64,000 bases of DNA from Thermoflexus hugenholtzii (lineage in GTDB: Bacteria > Chloroflexota > Anaerolineae > Thermoflexales > Thermoflexaceae), in assembly GCF_018771565.1 (NCBI RefSeq), contig NZ_CP076326.1:310001-374000 (forward strand), in the 5' to 3' direction. Under the pieces are notes generated by a model. The model was not told where the DNA came from and made no database searches. It worked only from the letters and a program-made list of their open reading frames with translations. A program made the translations under genes and the position numbers. Below are positions 51,262-59,724 of the stretch, in pieces (the stretch's first letter is position 1; the number at the start of each line of letters is the position of its first letter).

Positions 51262-52164
51262 CTATGCCTCCAGAGCCCGGGCGATGCGGGCGGCGATGCG
51301 GGCGTTCTCGATCAGCAACGCCCGGTTCAGGGCCACGCTCTCCCCGCCCGTCCGTTCGGCCACCCGGGCCAGCAGGAAAGGCGTGAGGGCCCATCCCTGC
51401 ACGCCCGCCCGCTCCGCCTCGGCCATCGCCTCCTCCAGGATGGCCTCCAGGCGCTCCATCGGGAGGGCGAAGTCCGCCGGGGGCGGGACCGTCACCAGGA
51501 TCCCCTTGCCCCCCAGGGTCCAGTGGACCCGGGCGATGGCGGCGGCTTCCTCCGCCGTATCCACCCGGGCGTCCACCGGCAGCCCGCTGGAGGCGCTGTA
51601 GAAAGCGGGCATGGTTTCGATCCCCCACCCCAGGACCGGGATCCCATGCGTTTCCAGCCACTCCCGCGTCGCCCGCAGATCCAGGATGGCCTTGGGGCCG
51701 GCGCAGACCACCAGCACCGGCTCGGTGGCCAGGGTGGGCAGGTCATTGGAGACATCGAAGGGGGCGCCCCGGTGCACCCCGCCGATCCCACCCGTGGCCA
51801 CCACGCGGATCCCCGCGCGGGCGGCGGCCCAGACGGTGGCGGCCACGGTGGTCGCCCCTTTCTCCTTTCGGGCCAGGGCCACCGGGATATCCCGTCGGCT
51901 GACCTTGCGGAGGTTCTCTCCCCTGGCGAATTCGGCCAGCTCGGCGGGCGTCAGCCCGATCACGACCCGGCCTTCCAGCAGCCCGATGGTGGCCGGGACG
52001 GCGCCCTCGGCCCGGACGGCGTCTTCCATCTCGTGGGCCACCTGGAGGTTGATGGGACAGGGAAGGCCGAAGGACACCACCACCGTCTCCAGGGCCACCA
52101 GGGGCTGGCCGCCCGCTCGGGCGGCTTCCACGTGGGGTCCGAGACGGAAATACTCGGTGTTCAT
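51262..52164 (-). CDS. psuG: Pseudouridine-5'-phosphate glycosidase
   Basis: 300 residues. Typical PsuG blocks: VALETVVVSFGLPCPINLQV, EGAVPATIGLLEGRVVIG, SRRDIPVALARKEKGATTVA (catalytic Lys), ATGGIGGVHRGAPFDVSNDL and IETMPAFYSASSGLPVDARV. It cleaves pseudouridine 5'-phosphate to uracil and ribose 5-phosphate. No PsuK kinase lies next to it. The start ATG at 52164 overlaps the xseA stop (ATGA). Confidence 0.93.
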   Translation of the reverse strand: MNTEYFRLGPHVEAARAGGQPLVALETVVVSFGLPCPINLQVAHEMEDAVRAEGAVPATIGLLEGRVVIGLTPAELAEFARGENLRKVSRRDIPVALARKEKGATTVAATVWAAARAGIRVVATGGIGGVHRGAPFDVSNDLPTLATEPVLVVCAGPKAILDLRATREWLETHGIPVLGWGIETMPAFYSASSGLPVDARVDTAEEAAAIARVHWTLGGKGILVTVPPPADFALPMERLEAILEEAMAEAERAGVQGWALTPFLLARVAERTGGESVALNRALLIENARIAARIARALEA

Positions 52165-53396
52165 GAGGGGGCTTCTCCTTCCACCCGAACGGTCACGTGG
52201 CCATCTGCCCAGTGGAGGATCAGGCGCTCGCCGGCCCGAACCTGGTCGGCGCGGGTGACCAGGCGGCCGTTCTCCCGGCGCACCAGGGCGTAGCCCCGGG
52301 CCAGGACCGCCAGGGGGTTGAGGGCGTTCAGCCGGGCCTGAGGATCGGCCAGGCGGGCGCCTGCCCGGAGCAGCTGCTGATGGATGGCGCTCCGCAGCCG
52401 GGCCTGCAACAGGTGGAGGCGTTCCGCTCGGGCCTGGAGCGCCCGTTCCGGGGCGTGAACCCGCAGCCGCGCCTCCAGGGCCTGCAGGGCCTGGGTCATC
52501 GCCTGCAGCCGGCTCTCCATCGCCTGGCGCAGGCGATCCCGCCAGGCGGCGAGGGTCGAGGCCACCGCCTCTCGATCGGGCGTGGCGATCTCGGCGGCGG
52601 CGGAGGGGGTGGGCGCGTGCACGTCCGCCGCGGCGTCGGTGAGGGTGAGGTCGATGGCATGGCCCACGCCGGAGATCACCGGGTGGATGGAGGCCGCCAC
52701 CGCGCGCACCACCCGCTCGTCGTTGAAGGCCCACAGCTCCTCGTGGGAACCCCCTCCCCGGGCGATGATGATGAGGTCCAGATCCGGGAGGGCCTGCAGG
52801 GCCTCCAGCGCGGCGACGATGGCCGCCGGGGCCTCCTCTCCCTGGACCACGGTGGGGGAGAGGATGAGCTCCGCGAGGGGCCAGCGCCGGCGGAGGACGT
52901 TGATGATGTCCCGCAGGGCGGCCCCCGCCGGGGAGGTCACCACGCCGATGCGTTGTGGGTAAGGCGGGAGGGGACGTTTGCGGGCAGGCTCGAACAGCCC
53001 TTCCGCCTCCAGACGCCGTTTCAGGGCCTCCAGGGCCAGGAACCGCTGTCCCAGCCCGAGGGGGAGCCAGCGGTCCACATACAGGCGGCAATCGCCGCGG
53101 TCTTCATAGTAGCCGATGCGCCCCCGCACCAGAACCGCCTGTCCGTTGGCCGGGAGTTGCGCCATGCGGGCCGCGTGGGTCTTCCACACCACGCAGGTGA
53201 TCTGCGCCCGTCCTTCTTTCAGGGAGAAAAAGATGTGGCCGGGGGCCGTCGGGCGCAGATCCCCCACTTCCCCCTCCACCCACAGGTCCCCCCATGCGAA
53301 CCGGCTCTCCACGGCCTCTTTCAGATGGGCGGCCAGCTGGGAGACCGTGAGCACCGTGATGGGGGCGAGCTCGAATTCCTCCCAATTCTCGTTCAT
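52161..53396 (-). CDS. xseA: Exodeoxyribonuclease VII large subunit
   Basis: 411 residues: OB-fold (LWVEGEVGDLRPTAPGHIFF, SLKEGRAQITCVVW), catalytic domain with KRPLPPYPQRIGVVTSPAGA, IIARGGGSHEELWAFNDERV and a VISGVGHAIDLTLTDAAADV segment, then a long coiled coil and the C-terminal LARGYALVRRENGRLV. Most relatives read GHETD where this one reads GHAID. The His and Asp (E. coli H238 and D241) are kept. The small subunit XseB is not nearby. Confidence 0.93.
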   Translation of the reverse strand: MNENWEEFELAPITVLTVSQLAAHLKEAVESRFAWGDLWVEGEVGDLRPTAPGHIFFSLKEGRAQITCVVWKTHAARMAQLPANGQAVLVRGRIGYYEDRGDCRLYVDRWLPLGLGQRFLALEALKRRLEAEGLFEPARKRPLPPYPQRIGVVTSPAGAALRDIINVLRRRWPLAELILSPTVVQGEEAPAAIVAALEALQALPDLDLIIIARGGGSHEELWAFNDERVVRAVAASIHPVISGVGHAIDLTLTDAAADVHAPTPSAAAEIATPDREAVASTLAAWRDRLRQAMESRLQAMTQALQALEARLRVHAPERALQARAERLHLLQARLRSAIHQQLLRAGARLADPQARLNALNPLAVLARGYALVRRENGRLVTRADQVRAGERLILHWADGHVTVRVEGEAPS

Positions 53397-53418
53397 GGCG
53401 ATCCCCCCGGTCCAGAGG

Positions 53419-54450
53419 CTACCGGGTTTCGGTGACCTTCTGCAACCCCCGCGGTCGATCCGGGTCCAGCCCTCGGAGCCGGGCGAGGGAGACGGCGAAC
53501 CACTGGCCGGGGATCACCGCCACCGCCGGGGAGAGCCACTCCGGGACGGGAGGCAACGGGATGCCGACGTCCGCATGGCGGAGCCGCTCGGGATCCTCGC
53601 TGCAGAGGGTGAGATGGGCCGCCCGTTCCCGCAACAGACGGGCCAGGTCCTGCATCTCCGCGTGGAAGGTGGGCCCTGGCGCGATCAAGAAGACCGGGAA
53701 GCCCGGCTCCACGAGGGCGATGGGCCCGTGGAGGAAGTCTGCCGAGGAATACGGCTCCGCCACAATGTAGGTGAGCTCCTTGAGCTTGAGGGCGATCTCG
53801 AAGGCGGTGGCGTAGTTGAAGCCCCGGCCGATCACCACGCCGTGGGAGGCCCGCCACCAGGAGGCGGCGGCTTCGCGGGCGGGCCCCTCGCTCTCCAGGG
53901 CCCGGGCCATGGCCTCAGGCAGCCGGCGCAGCTCCTCCTGCATCGTTCGATCCCCCGTCCAGGCGGCGGCCAGCATGGCCAGGGCGACGAGCTGGGCCGT
54001 GTAGGTTTTGGTGGCGGCCACCGCCCGCTCTGCCCCTGCGCGCAGGGGCAGCACCGCGTGGGCCTCGGCCGCCAGCGGGGAACCTGGGTCGTTGGTGATG
54101 GCGAGGGTGAGGCCGCCCTGGCGGCGGGCCTCCCGGATCACCTCTACGATGTCCGGGGAGCGGCCGGATTGGGAGATGCCGATCACCCACGCGTGGTCCA
54201 GCCGGGGCGGACGCCGGTAAAAGGTGAACAGGGAGGGGGTGGCCAGGGCTGCGGGCAGCCCGGCGAACGCTCCGAGCAGATACTGGCCGTAGCGGGCGGC
54301 GTTATCGGAGCTGCCCCGGGCGGCCAGCATCACGAGGGCCGGTTGAAAGCGCCGCGCCTCCGCCGCGATCCGCTCCGCCTCCGGCCATCCTTCCCGGAGC
54401 AGGCGGTCGGCCACTTCCGGTTGCTGGCGGATCTCCTCTTCCACCCACAT
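53419..54450 (-). CDS. SIS-domain sugar isomerase/deaminase (GlmS isomerase-like)
   Basis: 343 residues with two SIS domains and no glutaminase domain. Motifs: MLAARGSSDNAARYGQYLLG, VIGISQSGRSPDIVEVIREA, AVAATKTYTAQLVALAML, GRGFNYATAFEIALKLKELT and EPYSSADFLHGPIALVE. This resembles GlmS-type isomerase halves and AgaS/NagB-II glucosamine-6-phosphate deaminases. The start is ATG at 54450 (MWVEEEIRQQPEV) with CCAGGAGG ahead, typical for the family, rather than the GTG at 54510. It is the first gene of the psuG operon. Confidence 0.85.
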   Translation of the reverse strand: MWVEEEIRQQPEVADRLLREGWPEAERIAAEARRFQPALVMLAARGSSDNAARYGQYLLGAFAGLPAALATPSLFTFYRRPPRLDHAWVIGISQSGRSPDIVEVIREARRQGGLTLAITNDPGSPLAAEAHAVLPLRAGAERAVAATKTYTAQLVALAMLAAAWTGDRTMQEELRRLPEAMARALESEGPAREAAASWWRASHGVVIGRGFNYATAFEIALKLKELTYIVAEPYSSADFLHGPIALVEPGFPVFLIAPGPTFHAEMQDLARLLRERAAHLTLCSEDPERLRHADVGIPLPPVPEWLSPAVAVIPGQWFAVSLARLRGLDPDRPRGLQKVTETR

Positions 54451-54640
54451 TCGCTGGCGAACCTCCTGGGGAATCTCGCGAAACTCATAAAAGGCCTCGC
54501 CGTCCGACACAGCGAGGGGCTTCCACCTCTTTGGATCTTTCCCCCGAGCCGATTATACTTCAGCCATCCTCAAGGTTTCGCGGGAAAGGCATGGCTCTCC
54601 TTTGATCCTGAGTTCCACCTTGCTCGGAGGAGGGAGACCG

Positions 54641-55159
54641 ATGACAACGTGGAGTGCAGGACCGCGTGGGTTGTTCTTTGAGGACCTGGAGGTCGGGTGG
54701 AAAGTCCGCACGCCCGGCCGCACGGTCACCGAGGCGGACATCGTGGAGTTCGCCGGTCTCTCCGGGGATTACACGCCGCTGCACACCGACGCGGAATACG
54801 CCCGCGGCACCATGTTTGGGGAACGGATCGCCCACGGGCTGCTGGGGCTGGCCATCGCCTCCGGCCTGGCGACCCGCCTCGGCTTCCTGGAGGAGACGGT
54901 GGAGGCCTTCACCGGCCTGGAGTGGAAGTTCCGCGCTCCCATCCGCATCGGCGACACCATCTACGCCGAGATCGAGGTGGCCCAGAAACGCCCCACGCCC
55001 GACGGCCGCGCGGGCTTCGTGGTCTTCAACGTCCAGGTCCGCAACCAGCGGGGCGAGGTGGTTCAGCGGGGCCAGTGGACCCTTCTGGTGCGCGCCCGGG
55101 GCGCCGGGGCGCCTCAGGCCTCTCCGGCGGCTTCCTCGGAGCGTCCTTCGGAAGGATGA
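54641..55159 (+). CDS. MaoC-family hydratase/dehydratase-like protein
   Basis: 172 residues with the hotdog fold of MaoC: LFFEDLEVGWKVRTPGRTVT, the active-site DIVEFAGLSGDYTPLHTDAE (Asp/His pair) and RIAHGLLGLAIASGLATRLG. It hydrates enoyl-CoA or a related thioester. The start at 54641 is preceded by GGAGGAGGGAGACCG. It stands alone between the divergent SIS operon and the second kor operon. Confidence 0.88.
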   Translation: MTTWSAGPRGLFFEDLEVGWKVRTPGRTVTEADIVEFAGLSGDYTPLHTDAEYARGTMFGERIAHGLLGLAIASGLATRLGFLEETVEAFTGLEWKFRAPIRIGDTIYAEIEVAQKRPTPDGRAGFVVFNVQVRNQRGEVVQRGQWTLLVRARGAGAPQASPAASSERPSEG

Positions 55160-55253
55160 AGCGAGGCGCCGGACCGCCGGATCCCCTATTTGGGGGAGCG
55201 TCTCACCCGTTTGGGGGAAACAAACGCCTCAGCGGCCGCATTCTGTTACAAAT

Positions 55254-55282
55254 TTTACAAGCAGGGCCTTGAAGGATATACT
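55254..55282 (+). promoter_or_regulatory. Promoter of the second kor operon
   Basis: TTTACA (55254-55259) and TATACT (55277-55282) with 17 bases between, in an AT-rich patch that also contains TTGTTACAAATTTTACAAGC. The ATG follows at 55349. Confidence 0.65.
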
Positions 55283-55348
55283 TAGGAAAAGACATCGCCG
55301 GCCTGGAAGGCTGGCGTTCCGCCCATCTGATCGGGGGAGGCGTGTGCC

Positions 55349-57235
55349 ATGCCCAAACGGTTTGTCTCCTGGATGATCGGGGGGCCTCAGGGCAGCGGGA
55401 TCAACGTGGCGGCGGAGACCCTGGCCAAGGCCTTCAGCCGAGGAGGCCTTCACGTTTTCGCCAACATCGAATACCACTCCAACATCATGGGCAAACATAG
55501 CTACTATCGGGTCCGCGTCTCGGAGGAGCCCGTCCACGCCCCGGTGGATGAGGTCCACCTGCTGGCGGCCCTCGATGAAGAGACCCTCTTCGGCGATCAT
55601 CACCACAACCCCGAGTTCCCCACCCACCACGGCCATGTCCACGAGGTGGTCCCGGGCGGGGGGATCATTTACGACGCGGACCTGGGGGACATCCGGGAGC
55701 GGCTGGGGCGGGATGACCTGCGTCTGTATCCGGTGCCGTATTTCGAGATGATCCGCCGGGCGCTGGAGCCCTTCGGCAAGGCAGCGGAATACCGGCAGTA
55801 TGACATCATGCGGAACACGGTGGCCCTGGGGGCGACCCTGGCCGTCCTGGATTACGATTTCGATCTGGTCGCGGAGGTCATCCGCGAGCAGTTCAAGGGG
55901 CGCCGGGCCCGGCTGGCGGATCTCAACATCCAGGCCCTGCGGGTCACGTATGACTACGTGCATGAGCACTTCGGGAACGACTTCCCCTGGAAGGTGCGCC
56001 GGCGGGAGCGGCGGCCGGATCAGATCCTGATCCGCGGGGTGCAGGCGGTGGCCCTGGGCAAGCTCCAGGCGGGGCTGGGGGTGCAGACCTACTATCCCAT
56101 CAGCCCGGCCACCGACGAGAGCACGTATCTGGAGGCGGTCCAGAGCCGCTACAACGTGGTGGTGATCCAGACGGAGGACGAGATCTCGGCGATCAACATG
56201 GCGGTCGGGGCGGCCCACGCGGGCGCCCGGGCCTCCACCTCCACCGCCGGGCCCGGGTTCGCCCTGATGCCGGAAGGCATCGGGTTCGCCGCCATCACCG
56301 AGGCGCCGGGCCTGGTGGTGTTCCTCTACCAGCGCGGCGGCCCCAGCACCGGGCTGCCCACGCGCACGGAGCAGGCGGACCTGGGGTTCGCCCTGCACCC
56401 GGCCCACGGGGAGTTCCCTCACATCGTCATCGCCCCGGGGGACGTGGTGGAGGCCTTCTACGACAGCTTCGAGGCCTTCAACTGGGCGGACCGCTACCAG
56501 ATGCCGGTGATCGTGCTGGTGGACAAATACCTCGCCAGCAGCTACGTCACCGTCCCCCGCTTTAACACCCGGAACCTGGTCATCGACCGCGGGGTCCGCT
56601 ATCGGCCCGATGGCCAGCGGGACGGCTACCTGCGCCACGCGGTGACCGAGAGCGGGATCTCCCCATGGGTGGTCCCGGGGACGGAGGGGGTGGTGTTCTG
56701 GACGACCAGCGATGAACACAACCCGAAGGGGCACATCTCCGAGGGGGTGCTCCACCGGGTGGAGCAGATGGACAAGCGCATGCGCAAGCTGGAGCTGGCG
56801 GCCCGGGAGATCCCCGACAGCAAGAAGTTCACCCTGCACGGGCCGGAGGACGCCCAGGTCACGCTGGTGGGGTGGGGGACGACCAAGGGGGCGATCCTGG
56901 ACGCCCTGGAGGAGCTGTCGGCCTTCAACGGGCTGACCTTCAACTTCCTTCAGATCCGGATGATGCGGCCCTTCCCGGCGGAGCCGGTGGGAGCCATCCT
57001 GCGGCGGGCCCGTCGGGTGATCCTCATCGAGAACAATTACTCCGGTCAGCTGGGGAACCTGATCCGGGAGATGACCGGCTTCCGGATCCCCCATCGGGTC
57101 CTGAAGTATGACGGCCGCCCCTTCACGGTGAACGAGATCATCGAGGGGGTGCGCCGGGCGCTGCAGGACAACGAGGAGCGGATCGTGATGATCTCCAGCG
57201 AAGCCCGGGAGGTGATCCCATGGCCTACGCGGTGA
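55349..57235 (+). CDS. korA: 2-oxoacid:ferredoxin oxidoreductase, fused gamma-alpha subunit
   Basis: 628 residues. Residues 1-190 are the gamma domain (SWMIGGPQGSGINVAAETLA, YHSNIMGKHSYYRVRVS). Residues 215-628 are the alpha subunit, with YYPISPATDEST (Tyr249 to Ser258) and ASTSTAGPGFALMPEGIGFA, GGPSTGLPTRTEQADL and a C-terminal transketolase-like domain (RRVILIENNYSGQLGNLIRE). This gamma-alpha fusion is the two-subunit type common in archaea and many aerobic bacteria. The substrate (2-oxoglutarate or pyruvate) is unresolved. It overlaps korB by 16 bases. Confidence 0.93.
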   Translation: MPKRFVSWMIGGPQGSGINVAAETLAKAFSRGGLHVFANIEYHSNIMGKHSYYRVRVSEEPVHAPVDEVHLLAALDEETLFGDHHHNPEFPTHHGHVHEVVPGGGIIYDADLGDIRERLGRDDLRLYPVPYFEMIRRALEPFGKAAEYRQYDIMRNTVALGATLAVLDYDFDLVAEVIREQFKGRRARLADLNIQALRVTYDYVHEHFGNDFPWKVRRRERRPDQILIRGVQAVALGKLQAGLGVQTYYPISPATDESTYLEAVQSRYNVVVIQTEDEISAINMAVGAAHAGARASTSTAGPGFALMPEGIGFAAITEAPGLVVFLYQRGGPSTGLPTRTEQADLGFALHPAHGEFPHIVIAPGDVVEAFYDSFEAFNWADRYQMPVIVLVDKYLASSYVTVPRFNTRNLVIDRGVRYRPDGQRDGYLRHAVTESGISPWVVPGTEGVVFWTTSDEHNPKGHISEGVLHRVEQMDKRMRKLELAAREIPDSKKFTLHGPEDAQVTLVGWGTTKGAILDALEELSAFNGLTFNFLQIRMMRPFPAEPVGAILRRARRVILIENNYSGQLGNLIREMTGFRIPHRVLKYDGRPFTVNEIIEGVRRALQDNEERIVMISSEAREVIPWPTR

Positions 57236-58128
57236 AGGACTACAAGACCGAGGTCTGGGTGGACTGGTGCCCCGGGTGCGGGGACTTCGGGATCCTGAAC
57301 GCCATCCACCAGGCCCTGGCGGCCCTGCAGCTGCCCCCGCATCGGGTGGCGGTCTTCTCCGGGATCGGCTGCTCGGGCAAGACGCCGCACTACATCGGGA
57401 CCTATGGGGTGCACACGCTCCACGGGCGGGTGCTGCCGGTGGCCACCGGCTTCAAGCTGGCCAACCCGGAGATGACGGTGATCGCCGTGGGGGGCGACGG
57501 CGACGGCTATGGGATCGGGGCCGGGTATTTCCTGGCCGCCGGGCGGCGCAACGTGGACCTGACTTACATTGTCTACAACAACGGGGTTTACGGGTTGACC
57601 AAGGGCCAGGCTTCTCCGACCTTGCCCAAGGGCGTGCAGACCAAGTCCCTGCCTGAGCCCAACCTGATGGAGGCCCTCAACCCCATCGCCGTGGCCCTGG
57701 GGGCGGGTTACACCTTCATCGCCCGCGGCTACGCCTACGATGTGCGGCATCTGCGGGACCTGATCGTGGCCGCCATCCAGCACCGGGGCACCGCCCTCAT
57801 CGACGTCCTCCAGCCCTGCCCGACCTACAACAACATCTACACGCGGGAGTATTACAACGCCCGCGTCTACAAACTGGAGGAAACGGGCTACGACCCGGTG
57901 GTGCATAATCCGGCGGATGAGAAGGAGATCGTGGAGAAGAAGGCTCAGGCGCTGTTGAAGGCCTATGAGAACGGGGATCGGATCCCCATCGGGATCTTTT
58001 ATCGGGTGGAGCGGCCGACCCTGGAGGACGAGCTGGCCACCCGTCTGCCCCACTGGGGGAAGGCCCTGGCGGACCTGGAGCCGATCTACCGGCGGGATCT
58101 CACCCCGCTGCTGGACGAGCTGAGCTGA
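57220..58128 (+). CDS. korB: 2-oxoacid:ferredoxin oxidoreductase, beta subunit (two-subunit type)
   Basis: 302 residues. Motifs WVDWCPGCGDFGILNAIHQA, VFSGIGCSGKTPHYIGTYGV, HTLHGRVLPVATGFKLANPE, GGDGDGYGIGAGYFLAAGRR and NNGVYGLTKGQASPT (TPP site). Cysteines in WCPGCGDF, GCSGK and QPCPTYN are the 4Fe-4S ligands. It forms the active enzyme with the upstream fusion protein. Only this gene lies between the 3' end of korA and the 80-bp element. Confidence 0.94.
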   Translation: MAYAVKDYKTEVWVDWCPGCGDFGILNAIHQALAALQLPPHRVAVFSGIGCSGKTPHYIGTYGVHTLHGRVLPVATGFKLANPEMTVIAVGGDGDGYGIGAGYFLAAGRRNVDLTYIVYNNGVYGLTKGQASPTLPKGVQTKSLPEPNLMEALNPIAVALGAGYTFIARGYAYDVRHLRDLIVAAIQHRGTALIDVLQPCPTYNNIYTREYYNARVYKLEETGYDPVVHNPADEKEIVEKKAQALLKAYENGDRIPIGIFYRVERPTLEDELATRLPHWGKALADLEPIYRRDLTPLLDELS

Positions 58129-58137
58129 GGCGCAAAG

Positions 58138-58217
58138 GGGTGTGTCCCGATTTTGTCGGGCCTGGCCGCTTCGTAGGACAACTGCGAGCAGTTGTCCTAC
58201 GATTTTGGGACACACCC
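58138..58217. mobile_element. 80-bp MITE-like element, copy 1
   Basis: Non-autonomous element with ends GGGTGTGTCCC (58138-58148) and GGGACACACCC (58207-58217). Inside is a perfect 15-base stem TCGTAGGACAACTGC/GCAGTTGTCCTACGA with a 2-base centre. Flanking direct repeats GCGCAAAGGGG (58130-58140) and GCGCAAAAGGGG (58218-58229) look like a target-site duplication. Copy 2 at 63460-63539 differs by only about four bases. Confidence 0.8.
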
Positions 58218-58275
58218 GCGCAAAAGGGGGCGGGGCGTCCGAAGACGCCCCGCCCGCGTTTTCCTCCGGCTCAGA

Positions 58276-59724
58276 TCAGGCCTCCCGAATCGGCTTCACG
58301 CCCCCTCGCCGTCCCAGACCATATCCGATCCGGAAAACATCGGGGATGTTCACCCGCCCGTCTTCCATGCGGAGGAAGATCCCCATCGCTTCCAGGTCCT
58401 TCCGAAGCCCTTCTTCTCCTTCTTCGATGCTCGGGGGAAGCATCTTCTTCTGTTTTAGGGCTTCCACGACGTTTTGCTCCCGCCAGCGCCTCTTGATCTC
58501 TTGAAAGTCGCAGGGCACCACCAGGCCGCGAAGGGGGCGCATCAGATCCTCAAGCCAGGGGTAGTCTTCCCGCAGCTCATCCACCCGGATCTGGGAGGCT
58601 CGCTGAACCCCCCGTTTGATGCTTTCGTAATGTAAGGCGAACCGGTGATCGGGGTAGCGTTTTTCTGTGTCCTCGGCGGCAGCGCGCAGGGCGATCAGGA
58701 ACGAGCGAGGACTGGTCCGCCCGTGGGCGTCGGCGAGGTGGCCGGGCAGCCAGGTGTAAGGGAAACCCCGCTTTGGGTCGCGTCCCATCCACGGGCCAGC
58801 GATTTGGTGGAAAAGGCTTCGGTGGGATTCCTCCTCCTCCCGCATCTTTCGGGGCCACTGATAGATGATCTGGCCGTTCACTCGAATCAGGTCCCATCGG
58901 ATCTTGGCTTTCTGCTCCGCCCACTCCCGGAATTCATCGGCGTTCTCTTCGTTCCCCAGATACTGCCAGAGGAGGCCGTAAAGATCCGGGCGCGTCCAGT
59001 TCAGGGAGACCCTGGAGGCGATCACTTTGGAGGCGTCCGGGAACGTAGCGACTCGGGATTCGTCGAACTGATCCGGGCGCAGGAAACATTTCAGGCGAAT
59101 GCGCTGGGTGGGCCGCAGTTCCAGCGCGATCTGCAGCAGCCCGCGGATCAGGTCATACATTGTTTCTCGATCCTCCGCAGCCTGCTCCATCGCATCAAAC
59201 AGGATCAGGGCCCACGCGCCCTTTCGCTGCAATTCCCGGTCCTTCTCTTCAAGATGCCGGGCGATCTCTTCCGGATGCTCCTCGACCCAGTCGATTCGCG
59301 CTTGCCAGCCCCGCATGGGATCGAGTCTGTCCGACAGCAGGTTCCAGACTGCCACCGTCTTCCAGAGCATGCGGGGGGATTTCCCGGCCCTTAGCAGCGA
59401 GCGGATCGTGTCCTTATCTGGATAATTCTCGATCCTCGAAACTTGCCCGAACCCGATGTGCACCTCGGTGCGCTCTTCGATCTGGATGCTCCTGTCGATC
59501 TGGGCGATCATCGTTCGAATGGGGGGCTCCTGGAGCGCGGACCACCAGAAGCTCTTCCCGGACCCGCGGATCCCGATCACAACCATGGCATCCGGACGAA
59601 GCGCCTTGATATGCGATGGGGGGAAGTAAACGTGGCGTGGCTCCATTCGCCCCCCATAGGCGCTGGGCTCTTCGGGGAGCGCCCGAAGGATCAGCGCGCG
59701 CAGGTCATGCGCCGAGACCTTCAT
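58276..59724 (-). CDS. P-loop ATPase of unknown family, third gene of a putative HEPN/KGGLGR/ATPase system
   Basis: 482 residues. Walker A VVIGIRGSGKSFWW (residues 49-62), Walker B WALILFDAMEQA with Asp177, then a helical, basic C-terminal half with RPDQFDESRVATFPDASKVI and a winged-helix-like tail. It may be a STAND or conflict-system ATPase. It overlaps the KGGLGR gene by 4 bases (ATGA), so the two are translationally coupled. No nuclease or transmembrane motif is evident. Composition looks less GC-biased by eye than neighbours, hinting at transfer. Confidence 0.8.
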   Translation of the reverse strand: MKVSAHDLRALILRALPEEPSAYGGRMEPRHVYFPPSHIKALRPDAMVVIGIRGSGKSFWWSALQEPPIRTMIAQIDRSIQIEERTEVHIGFGQVSRIENYPDKDTIRSLLRAGKSPRMLWKTVAVWNLLSDRLDPMRGWQARIDWVEEHPEEIARHLEEKDRELQRKGAWALILFDAMEQAAEDRETMYDLIRGLLQIALELRPTQRIRLKCFLRPDQFDESRVATFPDASKVIASRVSLNWTRPDLYGLLWQYLGNEENADEFREWAEQKAKIRWDLIRVNGQIIYQWPRKMREEEESHRSLFHQIAGPWMGRDPKRGFPYTWLPGHLADAHGRTSPRSFLIALRAAAEDTEKRYPDHRFALHYESIKRGVQRASQIRVDELREDYPWLEDLMRPLRGLVVPCDFQEIKRRWREQNVVEALKQKKMLPPSIEEGEEGLRKDLEAMGIFLRMEDGRVNIPDVFRIGYGLGRRGGVKPIREA

